Assembly (NCBI GenBank): GCA_003507395.1
Contig: DNVW01000015.1
Location: 1 to 58,099, forward strand
DNA from: Clostridiales bacterium
GTDB lineage: Bacteria; Bacillota; Clostridia; TANB77; CAG-508
Reading direction: 5' to 3'
DNA: 58,099 nucleotides
Shown here piece after piece: positions 26,218 through 35,919 of the stretch; position 1 is the first letter of the stretch, and each line of letters starts with the position of its first letter. Made by a program: the position numbers and the translations under genes. The notes below the pieces were generated by a model. It did not search any database. It was not told the DNA's origin and saw nothing but the letters and a program-made list of their open reading frames with translations.

Positions 26218-28542
26218 TTATAGTTCTACTTTAAAATTCAATTTTTCATTATTATAATCTACTAGTACTTTTTGTCCATTCTTTAATTCACCTTTTAAAA
26301 TCATATCAGATAGTTCATCTTCTAAATATCTTTGTATAGCTCTTCTTAAAGGTCTTGCACCATATTTTATATCTGTTCCTACCTTTAATAAAAATTTAAT
26401 TGCAGCATCTGTAAGTTCCATTGTAATGTCTTTATCTGATAAAGCTTTTTTAGTATCTTGTAACATTAAGTTAATGATTTCCATTAACTGTTCATTGTTT
26501 AATTGTTCAAAGACAACAATTTCATCTACTCTATTCAAAAATTCTGGGCGGAAAGTTTCTTTAAGTGTATCTAATACTTTAGATTTATTAACTTGAGTTC
26601 CTCCAAAACCTATTGAATTTGTGTTTAAGTTAGAGCCAGCATTTGATGTCATAATTATAATAGTATTTTCAAAGCTTACAGTATTTCCTTGTGCATCTGT
26701 TAGTCGTCCATCGTCTAACACCTGAAGCAATATATTAAATACATCTGGATGAGCTTTTTCTATTTCATCCAACAATATAATTGAATATGGATTTCTTTTA
26801 ACTTTTTCAGTTAATTGACCAGCATCATCGTATCCAACATATCCAGGAGGTGAACCTATTAATTTAGAAGTAGAATGACTTTCCATATATTCAGACATAT
26901 CCACTCTAATAATAGAATCTTCATTTCCAAACATTTCATATGCTAAAGATTTAGCAAGTTCGGTTTTACCTACACCAGTAGGACCAACAAATATAAATGA
27001 AGGTGGTCTTTTAGTGCTTTTTAGTCCAGCTCTGTTTCTTCTAATAGCTCTAGAAACTGCTTCAACAGCATTTTCTTGCCCTATAACTCTTTTATGCAAA
27101 TTATTTTCTAAATTTAATAATTTTTGAGTTTCTTCCTCTGTTATTTTTTTAACAGGAATTTTTGTCCAGCTTTCAATTACTTCTGCAATATCTTGAACTG
27201 TTAAATTTTTTAATTTTATTTTTTTATTTAAGTCTTCAATTTGTTCAATTAAAGCACATTCTTTAGATTTTAGCTCAGCAGCTTTTTTATAATCTTCTGT
27301 AGAATCAGCTGAAGCGGCTTCCTCTTTTTCTTCTTGAACATCTTTTAATTGATTTTTTAAGACTTCTAATTGATATAATTCTTTATTATTTAAATTAATT
27401 CTTGAGCAAGCTTCATCTAATATATCAATTGCTTTATCTGGTAAAAATCTATCATGAATATATTTTTCTGACATTAATACAGTTTGTTTAATAACATCAT
27501 TTGAAATTTTTACTTTATGAAAATCTTCATAATATTTTTTTATACCTTCAAGGATGTATATAGAATCTGTAATAGAAGGTTCTTCTACAATAACTGGTTG
27601 AAATCTTCTCTCTAAGGCACTATCTTTTTCAATATATTTTCTATATTCTTTTAATGTGGTTGTCCCTACTAATTGAATTTCACCATTAGAAAGAGAAGGT
27701 TTTAGGATATTAGCAGCATTCATAGAGTGTTCAGCATCACCTGCACCAATAATATTGTGAATTTCATCAATGACTAATATAATATTTCCTAAATTTTTGC
27801 ACTCATCAATTATTGATTTCATTCTAGCTTCAAATTGACCTCTAAACTGTGTTCCTGCTATTATAGCTGTCATATCTAACAAATAAACCTCTTTATTTAA
27901 TAGTTTAGCTGGGACTTTTCCAGCAGCAATTTTTATTGCCAATCCTTGAGCTATAGCTGTTTTACCAACACCAGGCTCGCCTATTAGACAAGGATTGTTT
28001 TTAGAACGTCTATTTAAAATTTGAATAACTCTTTGTATTTCTTTATCTCTACCAATAACCATATCTAACTGATTGTTTTTAGCTTTATTAGTTAAATTAG
28101 TTCCAAAAGTATCTAAAGCTTTTTTCTTTTTATCTTTGGATTTTTTATCAACTTTTACTTTCTTTCTATCAGAAGAGGCTTCTTGAGAAGTGTCAGCATT
28201 TTCTCCAAACATATTAGAGAAAATAGAACCCAAAGGGATTGCTCCAAACTGGGCATGAGCATCATCTTCATTATTTATTTCATCAGAATCTAAACTAGAA
28301 GAGTCAATATTTGACAAGTCCATATTATTTGTCATATCTTTTAAAATTGTTTCTAATTGTTTTGTCATATCATTTAAATCTTTTTCAGATAAGTTTGCTT
28401 GTTTCATTAAGCTATCTATAGGATTTATTCCTTTAGATTTTGCACATTCATAACATAGCCCTTGTAATTCTTGTTTGCCAGTTTCATCTTGCTTATTAAT
28501 AAAAATTACAGCTGTATTTTTATGACATATTGAACATAACAT
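26218..28542 (-). CDS. ClpE-like ATP-dependent unfoldase
   Basis: This is an AAA+ unfoldase feeding the ClpP protease. The N-terminus is a zinc finger (MLCSICHKNTAVIF…CYECAKSKG) as in ClpE, followed by an Asp/Ser-rich linker. AAA-1 has GEPGVGKTAIAQG, VIDEIHNIIGAG and the Arg finger region; a middle coiled coil lies near residues 400-450; AAA-2 has GPTGVGKTELAKS and LLDEIEKAHPDVFN. ATG 28542 follows GGAG; an upstream ATG at 28578 would add 12 residues before the zinc finger. No ctsR, mcsA or mcsB is nearby. Confidence 0.88.
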   Translation of the reverse strand: MLCSICHKNTAVIFINKQDETGKQELQGLCYECAKSKGINPIDSLMKQANLSEKDLNDMTKQLETILKDMTNNMDLSNIDSSSLDSDEINNEDDAHAQFGAIPLGSIFSNMFGENADTSQEASSDRKKVKVDKKSKDKKKKALDTFGTNLTNKAKNNQLDMVIGRDKEIQRVIQILNRRSKNNPCLIGEPGVGKTAIAQGLAIKIAAGKVPAKLLNKEVYLLDMTAIIAGTQFRGQFEARMKSIIDECKNLGNIILVIDEIHNIIGAGDAEHSMNAANILKPSLSNGEIQLVGTTTLKEYRKYIEKDSALERRFQPVIVEEPSITDSIYILEGIKKYYEDFHKVKISNDVIKQTVLMSEKYIHDRFLPDKAIDILDEACSRINLNNKELYQLEVLKNQLKDVQEEKEEAASADSTEDYKKAAELKSKECALIEQIEDLNKKIKLKNLTVQDIAEVIESWTKIPVKKITEEETQKLLNLENNLHKRVIGQENAVEAVSRAIRRNRAGLKSTKRPPSFIFVGPTGVGKTELAKSLAYEMFGNEDSIIRVDMSEYMESHSTSKLIGSPPGYVGYDDAGQLTEKVKRNPYSIILLDEIEKAHPDVFNILLQVLDDGRLTDAQGNTVSFENTIIIMTSNAGSNLNTNSIGFGGTQVNKSKVLDTLKETFRPEFLNRVDEIVVFEQLNNEQLMEIINLMLQDTKKALSDKDITMELTDAAIKFLLKVGTDIKYGARPLRRAIQRYLEDELSDMILKGELKNGQKVLVDYNNEKLNFKVEL

Positions 28543-28583
28543 ATATTTAAAAATCTCCAATCTTTTAAAATAATTCAATATAT

Positions 28584-28612
28584 ATAATACAGCAAAAATA
28601 TGACATAGTCAA
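28584..28612 (-). promoter_or_regulatory. Promoter of the ClpE-like gene
   Basis: On the - strand: TTGACT (28612-28607), 17 bp and TATTAT (28589-28584), upstream of the zinc-finger ATG. No CtsR heptad repeat or CIRCE is seen. Confidence 0.7.
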
Positions 28613-28703
28613 GTTTGTATTAATAGTTTTATAATGTGAGAATATGTTAAAAGACGCACAATTGCAAGTGTAAACAGAAATATAATATGAAAAATTAAAA
28701 TAT

Positions 28704-28732
28704 TTGTGTTTTCTTCAAAAAAATGGTATAAT
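28704..28732 (+). promoter_or_regulatory. Promoter for the DUF3298-like gene
   Basis: TTGTGT (28704-28709), 17 bp and TATAAT (28727-28732), divergent from the Clp promoter. Confidence 0.6.
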
Positions 28733-28788
28733 AAATTGAGGTTTGTTGATTAATATTAAAAACTTTTAAATTGGAGGTATTACAAAAA

Positions 28789-29637
28789 ATGAAAGAGGCT
28801 AAAATTATATATGTAATAATATCTATAATATGTGTAATATCAATTATTATAGGAGTATATGAACAATTTTTTAATAAAAAAGATGATAATACTAATATAT
28901 CGACTAATGGAAAAGTAGAGGAACCAATTGAGCAAATAAAAGAAAAAACAATGGAGGAAATAAAAGATGAATTTAATGCGATTTTTATAAATAGTTTTAG
29001 TTCAGAGGGAAAGGATATTTCAGACATAGAAAGAATAAATAAAGAAAAAAATATAGTGTATGCAGCATATAACATACAACAAGAAAATGATTTTTTTAAT
29101 ATAGATTTAAATATACCAGTAATAAACATAAAAGGAGATATACCTAAAGAGTTTAATAAAATAACTCAGGAAGTATTTGTAAAAAAAGCAAATGAAGTGA
29201 TGGAGAATACTAACGTTTCAGAAAAAATTATATATAGCATAGATTATGCGGCATATATTAATGGAGATATTTTATCTGTAATTATTAAATCTTCATTAAA
29301 ACAAGGAAATAATCCACAAAGAATAATAGTTCAAACATATAATTATAATATTAAAACAAAAGAAAAAGTTACATTAAGTAATATAATAGAACAAAAAAAT
29401 ATAGATGAACAAAAATTAAAATCTAAAATAGATAGAGCATTACAAATAGTTAAAAGAGAAGAAGAAATATTAACACAATCTGGATATTCTGTGTATGTAA
29501 GAGATTTAAATAGTGATGTATATAAATTAGAAAATATAACAAATTTCTTTTTAGATAATGATGAAAAGTTATATATAATATTTGCTTATGGAAATCAAAA
29601 TTTTACTTCAGAACTAGATATAGTTAAATATGAATAA
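28789..29637 (+). CDS. Membrane-anchored DUF4163/DUF3298-like protein
   Basis: One N-terminal membrane helix (IIYVIISIICVISIIIGVY) precedes an extracytoplasmic domain. NIDLNIPVINIKGD…FNKITQEVF, YSIDYAAYINGDILSVIIKS and the later VTLSNIIEQKNIDEQKL resemble the DUF4163 plus DUF3298 pair found in RsiV- and PdaC-type proteins. ATG 28789 follows TTGGAGG. It may sense or bind wall components; this is inferred from the family only. Its end is 22 bp before the topB start. Confidence 0.65.
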   Translation: MKEAKIIYVIISIICVISIIIGVYEQFFNKKDDNTNISTNGKVEEPIEQIKEKTMEEIKDEFNAIFINSFSSEGKDISDIERINKEKNIVYAAYNIQQENDFFNIDLNIPVINIKGDIPKEFNKITQEVFVKKANEVMENTNVSEKIIYSIDYAAYINGDILSVIIKSSLKQGNNPQRIIVQTYNYNIKTKEKVTLSNIIEQKNIDEQKLKSKIDRALQIVKREEEILTQSGYSVYVRDLNSDVYKLENITNFFLDNDEKLYIIFAYGNQNFTSELDIVKYE

Positions 29638-29659
29638 ATTATTGCAAAGGAAGATAATT

Positions 29660-31396
29660 TTGAAAAATATACTAATAACAGAAAAACCATCGGTAGCTAT
29701 GGAATTTTCAAAAGTTTTAAAAGAAAATGGAATTAGAAAAAATGGATATATAGAATCTACAAATTGGGTAATAACTTGGTGCGTGGGTCATTTGGTAACA
29801 ATGTCCTATCCAGAAAAATATGATGAAAAACTAAAATATTGGAGACTTGACACACTACCATTTATGCCAAAAGAGTATAAATATGAAATTATACCAAGCG
29901 TAGAAAAGCAATATAATATTATTAAAGAATTAATAACAAGAGATGATATAGATTGTGTATATGTTGCAACAGACTCTGGGCGAGAAGGAGAATATATATA
30001 TAGATTAGTCGAAATGCAAATAGGAATAAAAAATAAACAGAGAAGAAGAGTATGGATAGATTCGCAAACAGAGGAAGAAATAAAAAGAGGAATAGAGCAA
30101 GCAAAACCATTAGAAGAATATAACAGCTTATCAGATTCAGCATATTTGCGAGCAAAAGAAGATTATTTAATAGGAATAAATTTTTCAAGACTATTATCAA
30201 TAATATATGGAAAAAGATTAGCAAAAGATTTGGGGGAAGAAAAAATATCTATATCTGTAGGTAGAGTAATGACTTGTGTTTTAGGTATGGTGGTTTCTAG
30301 AGAAAGAGAAATTAGAAATTTTGTAAAAATACCATATTATAAAATCGTAGGACATTTTGGAGAAGCGGAAAATATATTTAGTGCTGAATGGAAAGTAAAT
30401 GAAAAATCCATAATGTGGGAGTCACCAAAGCTATATAATGATGCCGGATTTAAACAAGAGAAGGATGCAAAAGAATTTATAAATACTTTTCAAGAAAAAA
30501 AGGCAGTAGTAAAAGAAGTTAAAAAAAATAAAACAAAAGAAAAAGCACCATTATTATTTAATTTAGCGGAAATTCAAAATGAATGTACAAAAAGATTTAA
30601 AATTAAGCCAGATGAAACACTAGAAATAATACAAAATTTGTATGAAAAAAAATTGGTAACATATCCAAGAACAGATGCAAGGGTTTTGTCAACTGCTGTG
30701 GCAAAAGTTATTTCAAAGAACTTAAATGGTATAGCAAAAGGATTTAAAAATGAAGAAATTCAAAAATACATAAGAAAAATGGTTGATGAAAAATATTCAA
30801 CGGATTTGATAAAAACCAAATATGTAGATGATAGTAAAATAACAGATCATTATGCAATAATTCCAACAGGACAAGGATATGAGAATTATGATAAACTTTT
30901 GGACCTACATAAACAGATATATGTATTAATAGTAAAAAGATTTTTAAGTATATTTTACCCACCCGCAGAATTTAGTAAAATATCGGTAGAAATAGATATG
31001 GAAAATGAGCAATTTTTTACAAGTGGCAAAGTATGTACATCATTGGGATATTTAGAAATATTGAAAGATAGCCAAAAGGAGAATTCACAGGAAAACTTAG
31101 AAATATTAAATAAATTGAAAAAAAGTCAAAATATAGAAATTGCAAATTTTGAAATAAAGACTTCTGAAACGACACCACCTTCAAGATATAATTCTGGTTC
31201 AATTATATTAGCAATGGAAAATGCGGGTAAACTTATAGAAGATGAGGAACTAAGAGAACAAATAAAAGGTGCTGGAATAGGTACAAGTGCTACAAGGGCA
31301 GAAATAATTAAAAAATTGGAAAGAATTAATTATATATCAATAAACAGCAAAACACAAATTATTACACCAACTATAAAACGGAGAAAAAATATATGA
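29660..31396 (+). CDS. topB: DNA topoisomerase III-like, frameshifted near the C-terminus
   Basis: This is a type IA topoisomerase. The Toprim start is ILITEKPSVAMEFSKVL with ATDSGREGEYIYRLVE; the catalytic tyrosine is in LVTYPRTDARVLS; TTPPSRYNSGSIILAMENAG and GIGTSATRAEIIKKLE follow. The TTG at 29660 has AAAGGAAG at good spacing; the ATG at 29630 lies inside the previous gene. The frame stops at 31396 after TPTIKRRKNI. One extra base near 31375-31379 causes this: the +1 frame continues GEKIYDVVYNSMPDMLNPKL to a TGA at 31562. Confidence 0.85.
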   Translation: MKNILITEKPSVAMEFSKVLKENGIRKNGYIESTNWVITWCVGHLVTMSYPEKYDEKLKYWRLDTLPFMPKEYKYEIIPSVEKQYNIIKELITRDDIDCVYVATDSGREGEYIYRLVEMQIGIKNKQRRRVWIDSQTEEEIKRGIEQAKPLEEYNSLSDSAYLRAKEDYLIGINFSRLLSIIYGKRLAKDLGEEKISISVGRVMTCVLGMVVSREREIRNFVKIPYYKIVGHFGEAENIFSAEWKVNEKSIMWESPKLYNDAGFKQEKDAKEFINTFQEKKAVVKEVKKNKTKEKAPLLFNLAEIQNECTKRFKIKPDETLEIIQNLYEKKLVTYPRTDARVLSTAVAKVISKNLNGIAKGFKNEEIQKYIRKMVDEKYSTDLIKTKYVDDSKITDHYAIIPTGQGYENYDKLLDLHKQIYVLIVKRFLSIFYPPAEFSKISVEIDMENEQFFTSGKVCTSLGYLEILKDSQKENSQENLEILNKLKKSQNIEIANFEIKTSETTPPSRYNSGSIILAMENAGKLIEDEELREQIKGAGIGTSATRAEIIKKLERINYISINSKTQIITPTIKRRKNI

Positions 31397-31562
31397 TGTT
31401 GTATATAATTCTATGCCAGATATGCTAAATCCAAAATTAACAGCTAGCTGGGAAAAAGGACTTGATATGGTTGCAAATAAGCAAATTAAATCAGACGAAT
31501 TTATGAAAAAGTTGGAGATGTATATAAAATCTAAGGTTAATAAATTAGTTATAAAAATGTGA
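31380..31562 (+). pseudogene. Displaced C-terminal 60 codons of topB
   Basis: In the other frame, GGA at 31380 opens GEKIYDVVYNSMPDMLNPKL and TASWEKGLDMVANKQIKSDE, the normal TopB C-terminus, ending at TGA 31560-31562. It has no start of its own. Confidence 0.75.
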
Positions 31563-31585
31563 TTGTGTGAAAGGAAAGAAATAAT

Positions 31586-32419
31586 ATGAAAATTGGTTTA
31601 GCTTTATCAGGTGGTGGAATAAAGGGAACGGCACATATAGGAGCAATAAAAGCTTTTGAAGAGAACAAAATAAAAATTGATGCTGTAACAGGAACAAGTA
31701 TTGGGAGCATAATTGCAGCATTATTTGCTATGGGCTATAATTCGGATCAAATGTTAGATTTATTTAATTATTTTGCAAAAGATATATTTAAGGCAGAACC
31801 TAAGTATTTAGTATCAAATTTAAGAACTTCAAAAAGACTGCTAGGATGTGGGGTATTATCAGGTGAAGCAATAGAAGTCCTAGTTAATGAATGTGCAAAG
31901 CTAAAGGGAATAAATAGTATTCTAGATGTAAAAATGCCAATAGCAATGCCAAGTGTTGATATTTTAGATGGTAAAAAATATGTATTTACAAATAGAAAAG
32001 TAGATAATGAAGAACAATATATAAACGATATATCTATAGGAAAAGCAACAAGAGCAAGCTGTAGTTTTCCAGGGCTGTTTGCTCCATGTGAATATAAAGG
32101 ACATAGATTTGTGGATGGAGGATTACTGGATAATGTCCCAGTAGAAGAGCTTAAAAAATTAGGAGTAGATAAAACTATAGCTATTAAATTTCCACCAAGC
32201 ATTGAAGATAAACCTAAAATAGCATATGATATAGTGTTTAAAGCAATAGATATAATGTTTAATGACAGAGATGACAGATTGATAAGTAATAGTGATTATA
32301 TAATAAATATAGATATTGTATCTTCAAATGTATTTAATGTAAAAAAAATAAAAGACTGTTACAATAAAGGATATATTGAAACAATCTCTAATATTAGAAA
32401 ATTAAAGGAAATATTATAA
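31586..32419 (+). CDS. Patatin-like phospholipase
   Basis: This is a serine acyl hydrolase of the RssA/patatin group. The oxyanion hole is LSGGGIKGTAHIGA, the nucleophile Ser38 is in GTSIGS, and the catalytic Asp is in FVDGGLLDNVP. At 277 residues it is the normal length with no signal peptide. ATG 31586 follows GAAAGGAAAG. The end overlaps the convergent small gene by a few bases. Confidence 0.9.
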   Translation: MKIGLALSGGGIKGTAHIGAIKAFEENKIKIDAVTGTSIGSIIAALFAMGYNSDQMLDLFNYFAKDIFKAEPKYLVSNLRTSKRLLGCGVLSGEAIEVLVNECAKLKGINSILDVKMPIAMPSVDILDGKKYVFTNRKVDNEEQYINDISIGKATRASCSFPGLFAPCEYKGHRFVDGGLLDNVPVEELKKLGVDKTIAIKFPPSIEDKPKIAYDIVFKAIDIMFNDRDDRLISNSDYIINIDIVSSNVFNVKKIKDCYNKGYIETISNIRKLKEIL

Positions 32420-32623
32420 ATTATTATTTTCGCTAGTAATAGTATTATTACTAGTGTTTTCTTTTTCTTTATTAAATGTCTTTTCAATTTTTATTTTTAA
32501 ATCTGTAATTACCTCAGGATAAGAGGTTATTCCAAAATAAGCGATTGCACCAATTAAAACAAAAACAAGTACAATAATAAATGTCATAAATAATGTTCTA
32601 CCAGAATTAGAATTAAATTTCAT
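32414..32623 (-). CDS. Small single-span membrane protein
   Basis: This 69-residue protein has a short N-terminus, one hydrophobic helix (TLFMTFIIVLVFVLIGAIAYFG), then an outer or inner polar tail rich in Lys, Glu, Asn and Thr. ATG 32623 follows GGGGGTTG. Its 3' end includes an inverted repeat (CTAGTAATA/TATTACTAG) that may act as terminator for the convergent patatin gene. Family not recognised. Confidence 0.6.
   Translation of the reverse strand: MKFNSNSGRTLFMTFIIVLVFVLIGAIAYFGITSYPEVITDLKIKIEKTFNKEKENTSNNTITSENNNL
32429..32466 (+). terminator. Terminator for the patatin gene, inside the convergent small gene
   Basis: GCTAGTAATA and TATTACTAGT form a hairpin followed by GTTTTCTTTTTCTTT on the + strand. 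Confidence 0.55.
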
Positions 32624-32642
32624 AAAATCAACCCCCACGACA

Positions 32643-33230
32643 TTATTTTATCATTTTAAGAAGAGAAAAGCAATATTTATGCTTTTTTTCTTTATGCTTA
32701 TTTGTAGCTTCAATTTCTTTGCAAGTCTTTCCTGTATCTAAATATAAATTATTACAATATTTTTGCTCATTTCTTGCTTTTTGATATGGATTATTATTAG
32801 TAGTAGCAGGAATAAATAGTCTTCCACAATTTTCACATTTGTTGATAACAAAGTTATTTTGAATGACTTTAAACAACTCAAATCTAATTTGTTCTTCTGA
32901 ATTTTCCAATTCATATACTTCTTCTGCAACAATATTTTTTTCTTTCATAATTTCTACAATCTTTTCTACATCTAAATTTCTTTCTTCTCTTGAAAATTCT
33001 GTATCACATATATATTTTATTTTAAATTTTGTATCTAAAAATAAAGCATGTGCAGGTTTAGTATTAAAATAATGTATATCAAATATTCTTTTAGTTTCGT
33101 ATAAGAATAATTTTTCTGGTACGCTTAAATTTCTAACAAGCGAATTATTAGAATATTTACTTATTAATTCTAATCTTTCTTTTAAATCAGTTTTTTTCTC
33201 AATAATATTTTGAATCTTCAATAGGTACAC
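32643..33230 (-). pseudogene. Truncated copy of the element's zinc-finger protein (DUF6076-like)
   Basis: Residues from IEKKTDLKERLELISKYSNN to KCENCGRLFIPATTNNNPYQ and GKTCKEIEATNKHKEK are almost identical to the middle of the protein at 42333-43613. About 190 N-terminal residues and the C-terminus are missing; the end is replaced by KHKYCFSLLKMIK. It lies next to a Bro/DinD-type gene, as the intact copy lies near the DinD-like gene, so this is part of a decayed related element. Confidence 0.8.
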
Positions 33231-33264
33231 CTATAAAAAGTAAGAACAGAATTTCGTAAAAGTA

Positions 33265-33341
33265 TTGAAAAAGTTTTAGGAATATGATATAAATAGAAGA
33301 AATAAAAGAGATTTTGAGTTGTTCGGAATTTCCGAACAACT
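33265..33341 (+). promoter_or_regulatory. Promoter and palindrome before the Bro-like gene
   Basis: TTGAAA (33265-33270), 17 bp and TATAAA (33288-33293). A 25-bp palindrome centred in GTTCGGAATTTCCGAAC (33317-33341) lies in the leader, just before the GAGAGG ribosome site. It may be an operator or an RNA hairpin. Confidence 0.6.
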
Positions 33342-33360
33342 TGAGAATGAGAGGTATAAA

Positions 33361-34203
33361 ATGGGACAAGATAATGAATTAAAAATATTTGAGGATAAAA
33401 AAATTAGAGCAAAATGGGATGATGAACAAGAAAAATGGTATTTTTCTGTTATAGATGTGATAGCAGTATTAACAGATAATGATTATCAAAAATCAAGAAA
33501 CTATTGGAAATGGCTTAAAAATAAGCTAAATGAAGAAGGTAGCGAACTGGTTAGTAATACTAACCAGTTGAAAATGAGAGCATATGATGGAAAATTAAGA
33601 GATACTGATGTAATGAATACAGAGCAGGTTTTAAGATTAATTCAATCAATTCCATCTAAAAAAGCAGAGCCTTTTAAATTGTGGTTAGCACAAGTAGGAA
33701 AAGAACGAATAGATGAAGCATATGATCCAGAAATAGCAATAAATAGAGCATTGGATATATACAGAAAAAAGGGTTATTCAGAAGAATGGATAAATCAAAG
33801 ATTAAAAACAATAGATATAAGAAAAGAATTTACAGATGAATTAAAAGAAAAAGGTATAAATTCAAGTAAAGATTTTGCAATATTAACAAATATTTTAACA
33901 CAGGCTTGGAGTGGCTATTCTGTAAAAGAATATAAAAATTTAAAAGGATTGAAAAAAGAAAATTTAAGAGATAATATGACAAATATGGAATTAGTTTTAA
34001 ATATGTTAGCTGAAACTTCTTCGACAGAAATATCAAAAAGTAAAAAACGAAAAGGATTTAAAGAAGCAGAAGATTCTGTTATAAAAGGTGGAAATATAGC
34101 AAGGATTGCAAAAGAACAATTAGAAAGAGAAACTGGAAAAAAAGTTGTATCTGATAAAAATGCTAAAGAAATAAGAAAGTTAAATTCTGGTGAAGAACAA
34201 TAA
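33361..34203 (+). CDS. Bro-N/antirepressor-like protein
   Basis: The 280-residue protein starts LKIFEDKKIRAKWDDEQEKW and YFSVIDVIAVLTD, a Bro-N-type DNA-binding domain found in phage antirepressors and the DinD group. The later SSKDFAILTNILTQAWSGYS and GGNIARIAKEQLERETGKKV fit the same family. ATG 33361 follows GAGAGG at good spacing. The 3' flank (AACACCACCTACG…TTTCAGTA.TTCAATA) matches the flank of the DinD-like gene at 44233-45081, linking both loci. Confidence 0.8.
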   Translation: MGQDNELKIFEDKKIRAKWDDEQEKWYFSVIDVIAVLTDNDYQKSRNYWKWLKNKLNEEGSELVSNTNQLKMRAYDGKLRDTDVMNTEQVLRLIQSIPSKKAEPFKLWLAQVGKERIDEAYDPEIAINRALDIYRKKGYSEEWINQRLKTIDIRKEFTDELKEKGINSSKDFAILTNILTQAWSGYSVKEYKNLKGLKKENLRDNMTNMELVLNMLAETSSTEISKSKKRKGFKEAEDSVIKGGNIARIAKEQLERETGKKVVSDKNAKEIRKLNSGEEQ

Positions 34204-34407
34204 AAAAACACCACCTACGACGCATTTGTGTTTTCAGTAGTTCAATATTATAGTACTAAAAGAATTTGCGAATGTAAATACATTTTGTAAAAAAATTGAC
34301 ACTATCAAGATAAAAAATGAACTTGCAATTAATTCTTGCAAGTTGAAATATGAACTAATAAGAAATTCTTGTCAGTTGGTAACAATTTGTAACCAACTGA
34401 GTATAAA
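34204..34407. repeat. Spacer with element-related flank and hairpins
   Basis: It begins with the AACACCACCTACG segment also found at 45086. Further on are AACTTGCAA/TTGCAAGTT and CAGTTGGT/AACCAACTG hairpins. No gene is visible. Confidence 0.45.
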
Positions 34408-34980
34408 TTAGTTCTTTATAATAAACTTACCATCTTTATAAATTAAAGTATCTCCATTTTTTGCGTTCTTCGGAATGTCATCTATAGGTATATTTTCTGT
34501 TTTATTGTTATTTAGATTTTTACAAACAGCAAAGTCTATACCGATATCAGAGATTTGATAATATTCTGGTAAAATATTTATTTTTGAAGAAATAGTAGCA
34601 TAACTACATTCATTTAAAAGTTCATTAATATTGTTTGCATTAGCTGGAATGCCTGAGTAATCTACACGAAAATCTTTAAAAGAAACTTTTCTAAGTGCTT
34701 CACCAACTTCGGGAGTTGCTCCCTTCAAGTAAGATTTAGGAATGTTATATATAGTTTTAGAAGAGTAATCAAAGCAAACTGCATAATTACCTTCAAATTT
34801 GGCAAAATGTAGATTAGAATTTTTAGGTAAAGTTTCTAGTATTTTATTATTTGTTTGTAATTCTAGATAATTTTGTAATTCATGTATGAAGTTATCTACT
34901 AAACTTCCTTTGATATTATCATGAACTTGGTTATCTAATAAATTTAAAGCATTGTATGAAAAATTTAATAAATCGTTCAA
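34408..34980 (-). CDS. Unrecognised protein with DUF3006-like C-terminus
   Basis: The 190-residue protein has no signal peptide and starts at TTG after AAGGAGG. The C-terminal 45 residues (IGIDFAVCKNLNNNKTENIP, IDDIPKNAKNGDTLIYKDGK) resemble the small DUF3006 domain often encoded near secreted nucleases or ComEC-type proteins. It is divergent from the thermonuclease gene 81 bp away. Function unknown. Confidence 0.6.
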   Translation of the reverse strand: MNDLLNFSYNALNLLDNQVHDNIKGSLVDNFIHELQNYLELQTNNKILETLPKNSNLHFAKFEGNYAVCFDYSSKTIYNIPKSYLKGATPEVGEALRKVSFKDFRVDYSGIPANANNINELLNECSYATISSKINILPEYYQISDIGIDFAVCKNLNNNKTENIPIDDIPKNAKNGDTLIYKDGKFIIKN

Positions 34981-35061
34981 ATTATTTCCTCCTTATGGTA
35001 TAATTTTTATAGCGTTTGAAAAATAATTTTCCAAACTAACTTATATGTAAGAAAAGATGAG

Positions 35062-35910
35062 ATGATAATGAAAAAAATTAAAAATGTAATAATGATTATA
35101 ATAATATTAATATGCATATGTGATGTAAGCTTAGCACATGGTGGTAATATTACAGGTTGGAAAGATAAAAATTCAAAAAATATAACAGAATATAATGGAA
35201 AATATTATGGTTATCATAAAGAAGATGGAGTAATTCATTACCACCAAGTAAAATGGGATGAAGAAAAGCAAAAATGGACAATTATTCTACCTGCTATATA
35301 CTATGATAAGAATTTTAATAGAATAGAAAAAAACCATGAAGAAAGTAGCAATAAAATTGAGGTAGAATTAGTAGGAACAGTTGATGGGGATACTGCAAAA
35401 TTCAAAATGAATGGAGAGCAAATAACAGTTAGATTTTTAGGAATAAATACAAAAGAAACAGTAGATCCAGAAATTGGAGAAGAAGCTTGGGGGAAAGAGG
35501 CAAGTGACTTTACAAAGGAAAAACTTGAAAATGCTACTAAAATTGAATTGGAATTTGATAGCTCTACTGATGAAAAAGATAAATATAATAGGTATTTAGC
35601 TTGGATTTGGGTAGATGATGAACTATTACAAAATTCATTAGTGGAAAGCGGATTAGCTGAAAATTATATGCTGAAAAATAATTATAAATATGCAGGCATA
35701 TTACAAGAAAGTGAGGAGAACGCTAAAAATAATAAACTTGGAATTTGGAGTGATGAAACAAATAATATACAAAATAATGAAAACAACACAATAGAGGGTA
35801 ATAAAACAGACATAGAAGATAATAACTTATTATATATGATTATAAGTATTACAATAGTATTAATTATAAGCATATTTAATATAACACATAATACAAAGAA
35901 AAGGAAGTAG
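35062..35910 (+). CDS. Membrane-anchored staphylococcal-type thermonuclease with YHYH-like N-domain
   Basis: A signal peptide (KNVIMIIIILICICDVSLA) is followed by a short HGGN…YYGYHKEDGVIHYH segment seen in secreted nucleases, then the SNase domain (about 95-230): VELVGTVDGDTAKF, VRFLGINTKE, LEFDSSTDEKDKYNRYLAWI and NNKLGIWS. The catalytic Arg, Asp and Glu positions appear conserved. The C-terminus has an Asn-rich linker and a membrane helix (LLYMIISITIVLIISIFNI). It should degrade nucleic acid outside the cell. ATG 35068 is an alternative start. Confidence 0.85.
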   Translation: MIMKKIKNVIMIIIILICICDVSLAHGGNITGWKDKNSKNITEYNGKYYGYHKEDGVIHYHQVKWDEEKQKWTIILPAIYYDKNFNRIEKNHEESSNKIEVELVGTVDGDTAKFKMNGEQITVRFLGINTKETVDPEIGEEAWGKEASDFTKEKLENATKIELEFDSSTDEKDKYNRYLAWIWVDDELLQNSLVESGLAENYMLKNNYKYAGILQESEENAKNNKLGIWSDETNNIQNNENNTIEGNKTDIEDNNLLYMIISITIVLIISIFNITHNTKKRK

Positions 35911-35919
35911 TTATAAATG

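Noticed and set aside
33317..33341. LexA/Cheo box before the Bro-like gene
   Set aside because: The palindrome has GTTCGGAATTTCCGAAC orientation, not CGAAC-N4-GTTCG.
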